A stretch of 47,348 nucleotides of DNA, taken from NCBI GenBank assembly GCA_016932715.1, contig JAFGCG010000077.1:1-47348 (forward strand), written 5' to 3'. A program made the position numbers and the translations under genes. This document shows, piece after piece, positions 27,678 to 35,835 of the stretch. The notes beneath the pieces were generated by a model. That model did no database searches. It was not told where the DNA came from and saw only the letters and a list, made by a program, of their open reading frames with translations. This DNA is from Anaerolineales bacterium (lineage in GTDB: Bacteria > Chloroflexota > Anaerolineae > Anaerolineales > Villigracilaceae). The first letter of the stretch is position 1, and each line of letters starts with the position of its first letter.

Positions 27678-27776
27678 GGGACACCTCCCCCAAATGCGAT
27701 ATGATAAGTTTGCTTGTCAATCGAAATTCTGGTGTCGAATTTGGGGGATGCCCATTCATGGGCGGGGTGGGGGTCA
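27655..27776. repeat. MITE-like element with long inverted ends, copy 1
   Basis: The left arm runs CACCCCCTCCGTCCCG to CACCTCCCCCAAAT. The right arm is its inverse, ATTTGGGGGATG to GGGGTGGGGGTCA. Each arm holds a small inner hairpin (GTCCCG/CGGGAC, GCCCAT/ATGGGC). The arms are separated by about 45 nt of AT-richer DNA. The core CCTCCCCCAAAT recurs at both ends of the 37729-37998 element. Confidence 0.6.
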
Positions 27777-27818
27777 GGGTGGTACAATGCGTGAAATTGT
27801 CTGGTCATGGAGGCGCAC

Positions 27819-28397
27819 GTGAAGGAACTGAAAGAACGGATTTTACGGGATGGGAAAAATTTAGGCGGTGGGATTTTAAAAGTGGATAGTTTTGTCAATC
27901 ATCAGGTAGACCCTCTTTTAATGGATGCCTGTGGAAGGGAATTTGCGCGGCGCTTTGCCGGCGTTCGGGCGACGAAGGTGCTGACCGCTGAAATCTCGGG
28001 CATTGCCCCGGCGGTGACAACCGCCATCCATCTCGGTCTGCCGGTCGTGTACGCACGCAAGACCAAGCCAATTACCATGCCCGATCAGGTGTATCTGACC
28101 CTGGCGCCCTCTCATACCAAGGGACGCATGGTGGAATTGATCGTTTCTCCTGAATATCTGGCAAATGGCGAGAGGGTCCTGATCATCGACGACTTCCTTG
28201 CCAGCGGGCAGACGATCCTGGGCCTGGCGCGTCTGGCGGAAGCCGCGGGCTCGAAGATCGTCGGCATCGGGGCCTTGATCGAGAAGATCTTCGAGGGCGG
28301 GCGCGCAGCCTTGCAGCCGCTCAACGTGCCCATCGAGTCGCTGGCTTGTATTACTGCCATGGACGATGGCAAGATCACGTTTGGGGACCCATCCTGA
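27819..28397 (+). CDS. xpt: Xanthine phosphoribosyltransferase
   Basis: Purine salvage enzyme that makes XMP from xanthine and PRPP. 192 residues from the GTG at 27819. The PRPP-binding motif VLIIDDFLASGQT, the N-terminal ILKVDSFVNHQVDP and YARKTKPITM are typical of Xpt. An ATG lies 12 nt upstream, but the GGAGG at 27809-27813 is correctly spaced only for the GTG, which also gives the usual MKELKERIL start. It heads a plus-strand run with a HIT gene and guaA, where XMP is the GuaA substrate. Confidence 0.94.
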   Translation: MKELKERILRDGKNLGGGILKVDSFVNHQVDPLLMDACGREFARRFAGVRATKVLTAEISGIAPAVTTAIHLGLPVVYARKTKPITMPDQVYLTLAPSHTKGRMVELIVSPEYLANGERVLIIDDFLASGQTILGLARLAEAAGSKIVGIGALIEKIFEGGRAALQPLNVPIESLACITAMDDGKITFGDPS

Positions 28398-28399
28398 GA

Positions 28400-28432
28400 G
28401 TTTGAAGGTTGGCAGGTTGGAAAGTTAAAAGG
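28400..28432. repeat. Heptamer-type repeat GGTTGGA
   Basis: TTTGAAGGTTGGCAGGTTGG, then AAAGTTAAAAGGT, in 7-8 nt steps. It fills the xpt-HIT gap, ending 5 nt before the next start codon. Confidence 0.55.
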
Positions 28433-28437
28433 TCGCT

Positions 28438-28812
28438 GTGCAGAAATGGATATGGCATCCGTGGATCAGGCACTTCATTGGCTGGGGATTTGAGCACATG
28501 AATTTTGCCATTCCGGTTAAACGATTGCATGAAACAAAGACATTGCTGGCGTTTCACCACCCGCAGCCGTCCTATCCATTTCATGTTTTGCTCGTGCCGA
28601 AGAAAGCCGTCGCTTCCTTAGAAGAGTTTGACCTCACAGATACTGCTTTTCTCGCCGATTTGTTTTCCACCGCTCAAAGCCTTGTAAACGAATTTTGTCT
28701 CCCTGCTTATCGTTTGATCGTCAATGGCGGGGACTATCAGGATTTTCCACAACTGCATTTTCATCTTATATCAGATGTAGGGGCGCAGCATGCTGCGCCC
28801 CTACAGGAATAA
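28438..28812 (+). CDS. HIT-family hydrolase
   Basis: 124-residue histidine-triad protein (nucleoside phosphoramidate hydrolase or nucleotide transferase superfamily). LLAFHHPQPSYPFHVLLVPK is the central sheet and PQLHFHLISD carries the HxHxx motif. A third His in the usual HxHxHxx position is missing because the last residues switch to VGAQHAAPLQE. These are encoded by a perfect 30-bp palindromic repeat (28776-28805). The GTG at 28438 is the best start. guaA begins 3 nt after the stop. Confidence 0.82.
   Translation: MQKWIWHPWIRHFIGWGFEHMNFAIPVKRLHETKTLLAFHHPQPSYPFHVLLVPKKAVASLEEFDLTDTAFLADLFSTAQSLVNEFCLPAYRLIVNGGDYQDFPQLHFHLISDVGAQHAAPLQE
28776..28805. repeat. Perfect 30-bp palindromic REP
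   Basis: TGTAGGGGCGCAGCA and TGCTGCGCCCCTACA are exact inverted 15-mers with no loop spacer. This looks like the GTAGGGGCG...CGCCCCTAC class of dispersed palindromes. It encodes the C-terminal residues of the HIT protein and could form a cruciform or an RNA hairpin just before guaA. Confidence 0.85.
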
Positions 28813-28815
28813 TTC

Positions 28816-30393
28816 ATGGACTCTATTGCCATCCTCGATTTTGGTTCTCAATATGCTCAACTGATCGCGCGGCGGGTGCGCGAGGCGCAGGTCTATTGCG
28901 AGTTGTTCCCCTGGGATGCCCCGATGGAAAAGATCCTTGCCATCCAGCCCAAGGGATTCATTCTTTCCGGCGGACCGAAGTCCGTGTATGAGGCGGATGC
29001 GCCTCATATTCAGGATTTTATTTTCAAAACAGGCTTGCCCATCCTCGGGATCTGCTACGGGATGCAAGCCCTGACGCATGCCCTGGGCGGACAAGTGGAT
29101 CCGTCGGCGCAGCGCGAGTACGGGGATGCCGAGATCGAACCGACCCGCAGCGGCGCCATGCTCAACGCCATCTCGAGGGTCTGGATGTCACACGGCGACC
29201 GGATCACGCGCCTGCCGGAGGGATTCATCGCGCTGGCACGCAGCGGGAACAGCCCCTTCGCGGCGATGGGCGATATGCGGCGCAAATATTTTGGCGTGCA
29301 GTTCCACCCTGAAGTGCATCACACGCCGAATGGCGAGAAGCTGCTTAAACATTTCGTCGTTGACATTTGCGGCGTCAAACCTACCTGGACGCCGGCATCG
29401 ATCATCGAAGAATCGGTTACGCGTATTCGCGAACAGGTTGGAAAGGAGCGGGTGCTGGCAGCCGTCAGCGGCGGTGTGGACTCCTCGGTCGCGGCGGCGC
29501 TCGTCCATAAAGCCATTGGCGATCAACTGGTTGCAGTGTTCGTGGACACGGGTCTGCTGCGCAGGAAGGAAGGGGAACAGGTCGCCTCGGCGTTCCGGCG
29601 GTTCCTGGGCGCCGAGCTGCTGACCATCGAGGCGGCGGACGAGTTTTTCGCGGCGCTCAGCGGCGTGACGGAGCCGGAGCAAAAAAGAAGAATTGTGGGG
29701 GAGAAGTTCATCCGTGTGTTCGAACGGGAGGCAAAGCAGCTGGGCCAGCCAAAGTTCCTCGTCCAGGGGACGATCTATCCGGATGTCGTCGAGTCGTCTG
29801 CGCCGGACCGGGACAAAGCGGAGAGGATCAAGACCCACCACAACGTCGGCGGGCTGCCGGAAGATATCGAGTTCGAACTGGTCGAGCCGCTGCGCTATCT
29901 GTTCAAGGATGAAGTCCGGGCGGTGGGGGAAGCGCTCGGGCTGCCAGAGTCGCTGGTTTGGCGGCAGCCGTTCCCGGGTCCGGGCCTGACCGTGCGCTGT
30001 CTCGGGGAGGTGACGCGCGAGCGCGTGGCGCGTCTGCGGGCAGCGGATGCGATCCTGCTCGAGGAACTATCCAAAGCAGGTCTGCTGAGTAAACGCTTCC
30101 CGGCGATCCGGCCCACCGGCTCTCTGAACCCTGTGCAGCAGGCAATTTCACAGGCATTTGTAGTGCTGCTGCCCGTGCGTTCGGTCGGCGTGATGGGCGA
30201 TATGCGGACGTACCAGGAGGCGGTGGCGATCCGGGCTGTGACCACCGAGGACTTCATGACAGCCGATTGGGCGCGCCTGCCGTATGACCTGCTGGCGAAG
30301 GTGTCGAGCCGCATTGTCAACGAAGTAGACGGAATAAATCGGGTGGTGTATGATATTACGAGCAAGCCGCCCGCGACCATCGAATGGGAATGA
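28816..30393 (+). CDS. guaA: GMP synthase (glutamine-hydrolysing)
   Basis: 525 residues. Class I glutamine amidotransferase with Cys nucleophile in GICYGMQ and His in FHPEVHH. ATP pyrophosphatase P-loop SGGVDSS. The C-terminal dimerisation domain ends [12 protein letters not shown], as in nearly all GuaA. Residues about 427-442 ([16 protein letters not shown]) are an extra loop between KAGLLSK and [14 protein letters not shown] compared with the E. coli and Bacillus sequences I know. It converts XMP to GMP and follows xpt, which makes XMP. Confidence 0.97.
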   Translation: MDSIAILDFGSQYAQLIARRVREAQVYCELFPWDAPMEKILAIQPKGFILSGGPKSVYEADAPHIQDFIFKTGLPILGICYGMQALTHALGGQVDPSAQREYGDAEIEPTRSGAMLNAISRVWMSHGDRITRLPEGFIALARSGNSPFAAMGDMRRKYFGVQFHPEVHHTPNGEKLLKHFVVDICGVKPTWTPASIIEESVTRIREQVGKERVLAAVSGGVDSSVAAALVHKAIGDQLVAVFVDTGLLRRKEGEQVASAFRRFLGAELLTIEAADEFFAALSGVTEPEQKRRIVGEKFIRVFEREAKQLGQPKFLVQGTIYPDVVESSAPDRDKAERIKTHHNVGGLPEDIEFELVEPLRYLFKDEVRAVGEALGLPESLVWRQPFPGPGLTVRCLGEVTRERVARLRAADAILLEELSKAGLLSKRFPAIRPTGSLNPVQQAISQAFVVLLPVRSVGVMGDMRTYQEAVAIRAVTTEDFMTADWARLPYDLLAKVSSRIVNEVDGINRVVYDITSKPPATIEWE

Positions 30394-30394
30394 A

Positions 30395-30416
30395 ACGATT
30401 TGCGATTTACGATTGC
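30395..30416. repeat. Heptamer-period repeat CGATTTG
   Basis: CGATTTG CGATTTA CGATTG gives three near-7-nt units between the guaA stop and the GTG start of the next gene. Confidence 0.55.
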
Positions 30417-30424
30417 GAGGACCC

Positions 30425-31324
30425 GTGAACTTTGACGTTGGGGAAGTGTTAAGCCGTGCCTGGCAGATCACCTGGAAACATAAAGTCTTGTGGATCATTG
30501 GAATCCTGCTTGGTTTTTTCACAGCACTGATGTTTCCGTTTTCATTCTCTCCAGCTTTTCTTCCGTTATTGATAAAGAGCGAAAGAATGGATTTGGCTCT
30601 GCCATTGCTGGCTGTCTATGCCGTGGCGTCTTTGCTTTTTATGCTGGCGTTGTACCCATTGAGCACGCTCGCGCAAACTTCTCTGACCCTGGGAGTCATG
30701 GAAGTGCAGAAGGGCGATGAGCGTCTTTCAGTAAGTGATTTGCTCAAAAGGAGCCTGCCGTTTTTCTGGCGTGTACTTGGGTTGATGCTTTTGTTTGCAG
30801 CTGGTATGACACTGGCAATCCTGATCATCCAGTTCATCGGAATATTTTTGACGATTGTGACATTTGGGGTGGGGGCAATCTGCATGGCACCTCTAAGCTT
30901 TCTAATGTACCCGATCATCTATGGTTCCATCATCTGGATGGAGCAGGCGATGAACGGCATCATCGTAGATCACCTGCCGGTGATGGAGGCTGCCAGACGA
31001 GGCTGGGATCTGCTTCGGAAAAATGCCCTGCCGCTCGCCTTGATAGCACTGATTATCTATTTTGGTATTGGGATAGTTACAGGTATCGTGATAGTACCCA
31101 TGATGCTCCCATTCTTCATGCTGCCATTTGGTTTTATGGAGCAGGAAGCCAATTGGGCGATTCTGGCCATTTCAGGAGTAGGCACTGTTGCATTTGTCCC
31201 GCTGTTTGCGGTCCTCAGCGGCATCGCCCTGATCTTTACGAAATCTACCTGGGTACTGACCTACCTGCGTCTCACTCGCAGTCCCCAGCTGCAGCCGCTT
31301 CCGTCGGAAGCAGCAACCACATAA
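30425..31324 (+). CDS. Polytopic membrane protein, paralogue 1
   Basis: 299 residues with about five to six long hydrophobic stretches. It opens VNFDVGEVLSRAWQITWKHK, nearly the same as the next gene, so the two are tandem duplicates. The start is set at GTG 30425 by this alignment. The in-frame codons upstream fall in the guaA tail and repeat. The region VMEAARRGWDLLRKNALPLA resembles DUF7544/DUF975-type membrane proteins, for which I know no firm function. It leads a group with VWA/FHA and PP2C proteins. Confidence 0.7.
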   Translation: MNFDVGEVLSRAWQITWKHKVLWIIGILLGFFTALMFPFSFSPAFLPLLIKSERMDLALPLLAVYAVASLLFMLALYPLSTLAQTSLTLGVMEVQKGDERLSVSDLLKRSLPFFWRVLGLMLLFAAGMTLAILIIQFIGIFLTIVTFGVGAICMAPLSFLMYPIIYGSIIWMEQAMNGIIVDHLPVMEAARRGWDLLRKNALPLALIALIIYFGIGIVTGIVIVPMMLPFFMLPFGFMEQEANWAILAISGVGTVAFVPLFAVLSGIALIFTKSTWVLTYLRLTRSPQLQPLPSEAATT

Positions 31325-31334
31325 AGGAGACATA

Positions 31335-32249
31335 ATGAATTTCAACTTTGGAGAAGTACTTTCGCGTGCATGGCAGATCATCTGGAAACATAAAGTCCTC
31401 TGGATCTTCGGTATTTTTGCAGGATGTGGTCGAGGCGGAGGTGGGGGTGGTGGTGGAGGCAGCAGTGGCGGAGGCGGAACTGGTCCGGGCGGTGAGCCGT
31501 TCTCCGGGCTTGACCGTACTTTTCAGGAGATCGGTCAATGGATCAACGATAATCCCTGGATCGTTGTGGTCGCTGTCCTTTTGTTTCTTGTGATCCTCGC
31601 GCTAAGCATCTTCCTCGGAACGATCGGCAGAATAGGCTTGATCAAAGGCACTTATCAGGCTGAACAGGGTGCGGAACAGCTTGTCTTCGGTGAATTGTTC
31701 TCTGGAAGCATGCCTTATTTCTGGCGCGTATTCGGGCTGTCGTTCCTGGTCGGTCTGGTCATCCTGGTCCTGCTGATTCTACTCATCCTGGTCGGCGTGT
31801 TCACAGCCGGGATTTGCCTCATTCCGCTGATCTGCATCCTGGTCCCGGTTCTCTGGGGAGTGGCAGTGGTGATCGAGCAGGCTAACGTTGCCATCGTGCT
31901 CGAAGACCTGGGCATCGGTGATGGCTTGCGCAAAGGCTGGGAAGTGGTCCGCGCCCATGCTGGTCCGATGGTTCTCATGGCGCTGATCCTCTTCATCGGT
32001 TCGGGTGTGGTCGGAGTTGTCATTGCCCTCCCGGCGATGATCGCGATGGTGCCGTTTATCCTGGGCGCAGCCAGCAATAACGCAAATCCCGTTTGGATCG
32101 GCATCGCGTGTTGTGTCGTCTATTTCCCAATCCTGCTGGTCCTGAATGGGGTCATCACCGCTTACGTGCAAACTGCCTGGGCGCTGACCTATCTGCGCCT
32201 GACCAAGCCGCAGAGCAATGCTCCCGTGATCCTCGAGGCGAATGCGTAG
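31335..32249 (+). CDS. Polytopic membrane protein, paralogue 2
   Basis: 304 residues. N-terminus MNFNFGEVLSRAWQIIWKHK, then one helix, a loop of nearly pure Gly/Ser at about 34-52, and further helices. The common features with paralogue 1 are the start, the RVFGLSFLVG-like helix and ALTYLRLTKP near the end. AAAGGAG precedes the ATG. The coding end overlaps the start of the VWA/FHA gene by 8 nt, so they are co-translated. Function unknown. It may be a membrane partner of the signalling proteins that follow. Confidence 0.72.
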   Translation: MNFNFGEVLSRAWQIIWKHKVLWIFGIFAGCGRGGGGGGGGGSSGGGGTGPGGEPFSGLDRTFQEIGQWINDNPWIVVVAVLLFLVILALSIFLGTIGRIGLIKGTYQAEQGAEQLVFGELFSGSMPYFWRVFGLSFLVGLVILVLLILLILVGVFTAGICLIPLICILVPVLWGVAVVIEQANVAIVLEDLGIGDGLRKGWEVVRAHAGPMVLMALILFIGSGVVGVVIALPAMIAMVPFILGAASNNANPVWIGIACCVVYFPILLVLNGVITAYVQTAWALTYLRLTKPQSNAPVILEANA

Positions 32250-34167
32250 AATTCTTGCGGTCCTTCTGGGCTTCAGTCTGCTCGCTGTCCCCTCGGCGTT
32301 CGCGCATGCCCAGGCCGCCGCGTATGCCGAGATCACGTCTGTGGAGGCGCAGGGCTTTCCTCAGATCAGCGCGCTCATGAATATCTATGATGCCAACGGC
32401 CGATTCGTGGATGGACTGACTCCTGCCAGCGTGACAGCCTATGAAGATGGTCAGCCGCGCCCCGTGGATGATGTTACGCAATCGGAGGTGCCTGTCCAGC
32501 TGGTGGTCGCGGTCAACCCGGGGCCCGGGCTGGCTGTGCGGGATGCGAATGCCGTCCCGCGTTTCACGCGTGCCGTCGAGACGTTGAGCCAGTGGGTGAA
32601 TTCCCAGCCTGCTGACTCAAAGGATGATCTGAGCCTGGTCTCACTATCCGGTTCGCTCATCACCCATGCGAATGTCAAGGACTGGTTCGTCAGCCTGGAT
32701 TCCTTCAAGCCCGATTTTCGCAATACCACTCCTAACCTGCAAACGCTTTCCATCGCGCTGGATACGGTCAGCGCCGCGACGCCGCAGCCGGGCATGAAGC
32801 GTGCCATTCTCTTCATCACGCCCCACATGGACGACCCGAATATCGACAATACGATTGCGCCGCTGATCCAGCGCGCCCTCGAAGCCAGAGTACGCGTCTT
32901 TGTCTGGTTTGTGGATGCAGAGGCATACTTCCCGACTGCCAGTGCCAATGCATTTAAGTCGCTCGCCCTGCAAACCAGCGGGTCGTTCTTTGTGTTTTCC
33001 GGCCGCGAAGTTTTCCCTGATCTCAATATCGATCTGGCGCCTCTGCGCCAGGTCTACACACTGACCTATACCTCCTCCCTCAGCACCACAGGCGAGCATG
33101 CCCTTGGTATGGATGTGGAAACCTCACAGGGGACGATCCATGCGCCGGAACAAACCTTCAGTGTCGACATCCAGCCGCCCAATCCGATCTTCATCTCACC
33201 GCCGTTGCAGATTTTACGTCAGCCGCCTGCGGATGATCCTTATAACGATGAAGTGCTGCTGCCCGCACGCCAAAACATAGAAATCATCGTCGAGTTCCCC
33301 GATGGGCACCCGCGCGCTTTGAAGCGTACGACGTTGTACGTGGATGGCCAGATTATGGACGAAAATACGTCCGAGCCATTTGAAACCTTCGCGTGGGATT
33401 TGAGCGCCTACGAGATTGGCGGTCAGCACGAGATCATTGTGAATGCCGAGGACACGCTTGGCTTGCAAAAATCCAGCATGGGGATTCCGGTCACGGTGAC
33501 GGTCATCCAGCCGCCCAGAGGGATCCAGGCTTTGCTGGCGCGCTACCGCTCCTATCTTGTCCTGGGAGCGATCGGCTTGGCTGGGATTGCGCTGCTGACC
33601 ATCCTTTTGGTGGGAAGATCAGGAGGAGAATTATTCAAAAAACGCCGGGAGAAGCGCAAACGTTTCGAAGACCCGGTCACCCAACCGATCCCTGTGTTGA
33701 CCGAGCTGTCCGACCATCGATCGTCTGCTGCCAAACGATCAAAGACGGCGCCGCGCCGGGGTGCCTGGTTGCAGGTTGCACCCAGGGCACCGCGCAGGCC
33801 GGAGGCGCCAGCCTATCTTTATCGTTTGACCAACGGCGGTGAGCCAGCCAGCGTTCTGCCTATCCCTGTGCTGGAAAAAGATCTGACCTTTGGCACGGAC
33901 CCGGTGCAATGCATACGTGTACTGGATGACCCATCCATTTCCCCGCTGCATGCCCGCATTAAGCAGACTCCCGAGGGCGGCTTCGTCATTTACGATCATG
34001 GCTCGGTGGCGGGCACGTGGGTCAATTATGAGCCGGTCACGCGCGAAGGCCGCCATCTGGCGCACGGGGACCGGATCCATTTTGGGCAGTTGCTGTATCG
34101 TTTTGATCTGAACCAGCCTGCGGCTGAGCCTGAGCTGAAGATCATCTCAAAGAGATCCGCCTCATGA
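32242..34167 (+). CDS. Membrane protein with VWA-like ectodomain and cytoplasmic FHA domain
   Basis: 641 residues. Signal peptide (FSLLAVPSAFAHAQA), an extracytoplasmic VWA-like domain at about 70-285, a beta domain (LKRTTLYVDGQIMDENTSEP), one helix at about 438-458, a basic linker, and a C-terminal FHA domain at about 545-630 (SISPLHARI, then GSVAGTWVNYEPV). The VWA metal site is degenerate: VVAVNPGPGL stands where DxSxS is expected. FHA domains bind phosphothreonine. Overlaps with both neighbours (8 nt and ATGA) tie it to the membrane paralogues and the PP2C gene. Confidence 0.85.
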   Translation: MRRILAVLLGFSLLAVPSAFAHAQAAAYAEITSVEAQGFPQISALMNIYDANGRFVDGLTPASVTAYEDGQPRPVDDVTQSEVPVQLVVAVNPGPGLAVRDANAVPRFTRAVETLSQWVNSQPADSKDDLSLVSLSGSLITHANVKDWFVSLDSFKPDFRNTTPNLQTLSIALDTVSAATPQPGMKRAILFITPHMDDPNIDNTIAPLIQRALEARVRVFVWFVDAEAYFPTASANAFKSLALQTSGSFFVFSGREVFPDLNIDLAPLRQVYTLTYTSSLSTTGEHALGMDVETSQGTIHAPEQTFSVDIQPPNPIFISPPLQILRQPPADDPYNDEVLLPARQNIEIIVEFPDGHPRALKRTTLYVDGQIMDENTSEPFETFAWDLSAYEIGGQHEIIVNAEDTLGLQKSSMGIPVTVTVIQPPRGIQALLARYRSYLVLGAIGLAGIALLTILLVGRSGGELFKKRREKRKRFEDPVTQPIPVLTELSDHRSSAAKRSKTAPRRGAWLQVAPRAPRRPEAPAYLYRLTNGGEPASVLPIPVLEKDLTFGTDPVQCIRVLDDPSISPLHARIKQTPEGGFVIYDHGSVAGTWVNYEPVTREGRHLAHGDRIHFGQLLYRFDLNQPAAEPELKIISKRSAS

Positions 34168-35258
34168 TACGCATCGCACGCGCTCATCTGAATGTGGAAG
34201 TCCAAACCCATGCCGGCATGACGGGGAAGAATAATGAAGACCGTTATGGTGTTGCTTCGTTCGTCCTGGATAAGGATGACCGGATGCCTGTGCTGCTCGC
34301 CGTGCTTTCCGACGGCATTGGCGGACATCGCGCTGGTGAAGTGGCAGCGGAACTGGCAGTCAATCACATGATGCAGGCGGTTGCCCACAGTGATGGCCTG
34401 CATATCCGGCGGACCATCGAGCAGGCGGTCACGGAAGCCAGTGATGCCATCGCAGCCCACTCCGCCACCAATCCAAATTTGAAGGGCATGGGCGCCACCT
34501 GCGCCACAGCCTGGATCGTCGGTGATAAGCTGCATACGGGCTATGTGGGCGACTCGCGCATTTATCTCATGCGCGGCGGGCGCATTCAGCAGTTGACCGT
34601 TGACCACACCTGGGTACAAGAGGCAATTGACAAGGGTGTTCTCACACCGGAGATGGCGCGCGAACACCCGAATGTCCATGTGATCCGCCGCTATCTCGGT
34701 TCCCCTGCTCCGCCTGAGCCCGATTTTCGCCTGAAATTATTCAACGATGAGGGCGACCAGCATGCCGAGAACAACCAGGGACTCCAGCTTCTGCCCGGCG
34801 ACACGCTGCTGTTATGCACAGACGGTCTGACCGACCTGGTCTGGAACGATGAAATCCTGGAGATCGTCCGCTCGAAAGCCAGTTTGAAGGAAGCCGCACG
34901 GGCGTTGATCGAACTGGCGAACTCGCGCGGCGGGCACGATAACATCACGGTCATTTTGATCTCCGTGCCTTCTGATTTCAAGCTGGCTGTTGGGAAAAGA
35001 GTCAATTGGCTTCCCTGGATCATCGGAGGTGTGGTGGGCACTGTCCTGCTCGTGGCGCTTGCTGCCGTCCTGACCCTGAGCCTGCTGAGGTGGAACGCAG
35101 ACCCGACCCTCACCCCCACCCCTATCGCGACCGTCACCCGAACGGCAACCCCCTCACCGACGCTTACCCCGCTTCCCACCATCACGGGTGCGCCCACGCT
35201 GTCCCTGCCGGTCGCACCGACGTATACCCCCTGGCCCACAAATACAGCGAGACCATAA
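34164..35258 (+). CDS. Membrane-anchored PP2C-family Ser/Thr phosphatase
   Basis: 364 residues. The catalytic PPM domain (about 1-275) has all metal-site motifs: NNEDRYG, SDGIGGH, GDSRIYLMRGG, CTDGLTDLV and GGHDNITVI. It is followed by a helix at about 283-310 and a Thr/Pro-rich extracytoplasmic tail (TPTPIATVTRTATP and similar). It overlaps the FHA gene as ATGA. It dephosphorylates Ser/Thr, here probably the phosphopeptide that the FHA domain reads. No Ser/Thr kinase gene is in the window. Confidence 0.93.
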   Translation: MIRIARAHLNVEVQTHAGMTGKNNEDRYGVASFVLDKDDRMPVLLAVLSDGIGGHRAGEVAAELAVNHMMQAVAHSDGLHIRRTIEQAVTEASDAIAAHSATNPNLKGMGATCATAWIVGDKLHTGYVGDSRIYLMRGGRIQQLTVDHTWVQEAIDKGVLTPEMAREHPNVHVIRRYLGSPAPPEPDFRLKLFNDEGDQHAENNQGLQLLPGDTLLLCTDGLTDLVWNDEILEIVRSKASLKEAARALIELANSRGGHDNITVILISVPSDFKLAVGKRVNWLPWIIGGVVGTVLLVALAAVLTLSLLRWNADPTLTPTPIATVTRTATPSPTLTPLPTITGAPTLSLPVAPTYTPWPTNTARP

Positions 35259-35281
35259 AGTTAGATGGCATTGCAAGCGAC

Positions 35282-35381
35282 CGCTGGTCGAGTGTGCGCA
35301 GCACGTATCGAGACCAGGGGAGCGGAGCAGTCTCATAGCTGCGAGGAGATTGCTTCGGGCTACGCCCTCGCAACGACATAA
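35282..35381. repeat. REP-type intergenic repeat
   Basis: The words CGAGTGTGCGCAGCAC, TATCGAGACC, GAGATTGCTTCGGGCTACGC and CCTCGCAACGACA belong to the GAGATTGCTTCG...CTCGCAATGACA class seen in many bacterial genomes. They fill the PP2C-cupin gap up to the cupin ribosome binding site. Confidence 0.6.
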
Positions 35382-35399
35382 ATATGAAGGAGATTAGTT

Positions 35400-35762
35400 A
35401 TGCCCATCAAACATTCGAAGGATGTCGAAGCCAAAAACGTCGCGGCAGGCAAAGACACGACTATCCAGGTCCTGATTTCCTCGCAGGAAGGTCCCAACTT
35501 TGCCCTGCGAAAGTTTTCCATGCAAAAGGGAGGCGGGATGCCGCGCCATACCAACACTGTGGAACACGAGCAATACGTCCTGCGCGGCGAAGCGACGATC
35601 ACGATTGGCGAAGAAACACATCATGTGAAGACGGGAGATGTCGTCTTTATCCCCGAGGGTGTCGTGCATTCCTATCAGAACACCGGCGAAGAACCGTTTG
35701 AATTCCTGTGTATCATTCCCAACCAGGAAGATAAGATCACGATTGTGGAGGAGAGTTGCTAG
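35400..35762 (+). CDS. Cupin-domain protein
   Basis: 120-residue single-domain cupin (Cupin_2). Motif 1 is PRHTNTVEHEQYVLRGEATI, with His and Glu ligands, and motif 2 is GDVVFIPEGVVHSY, with the second His. It probably binds one divalent metal. Substrate and reaction are not predictable. A well-spaced AAGGAG precedes the ATG. It stands alone between two repeat blocks. Confidence 0.88.
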   Translation: MPIKHSKDVEAKNVAAGKDTTIQVLISSQEGPNFALRKFSMQKGGGMPRHTNTVEHEQYVLRGEATITIGEETHHVKTGDVVFIPEGVVHSYQNTGEEPFEFLCIIPNQEDKITIVEESC

Positions 35763-35767
35763 TCAAT

Positions 35768-35835
35768 GTCCAGTAATCAGTAGTCAGTATTTTTATACAA
35801 CTGCCCACTGATTTACTGAACACTGATCACTGATT
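35768..35835. repeat. Heptamer-period repeat, CAGTAAT / ACTGATT type, inverted arms
   Basis: CCAGTAATCAGTAGTCAGTA on the left and CCACTGATTTACTGAACACT plus GATCACTGATT on the right are inverted versions of the same 7-nt words. They flank TTTTTATACAACTG. The block lies between converging cupin and rsmG genes and may act as a terminator. The rsmG stop is formed at its right edge. Confidence 0.75.

Noticed and set aside
27807..27818. ATG start for xpt
   Set aside because: This ATG overlaps the GGAGG that serves the GTG at 27819. The longer N-terminus is unlike the family.
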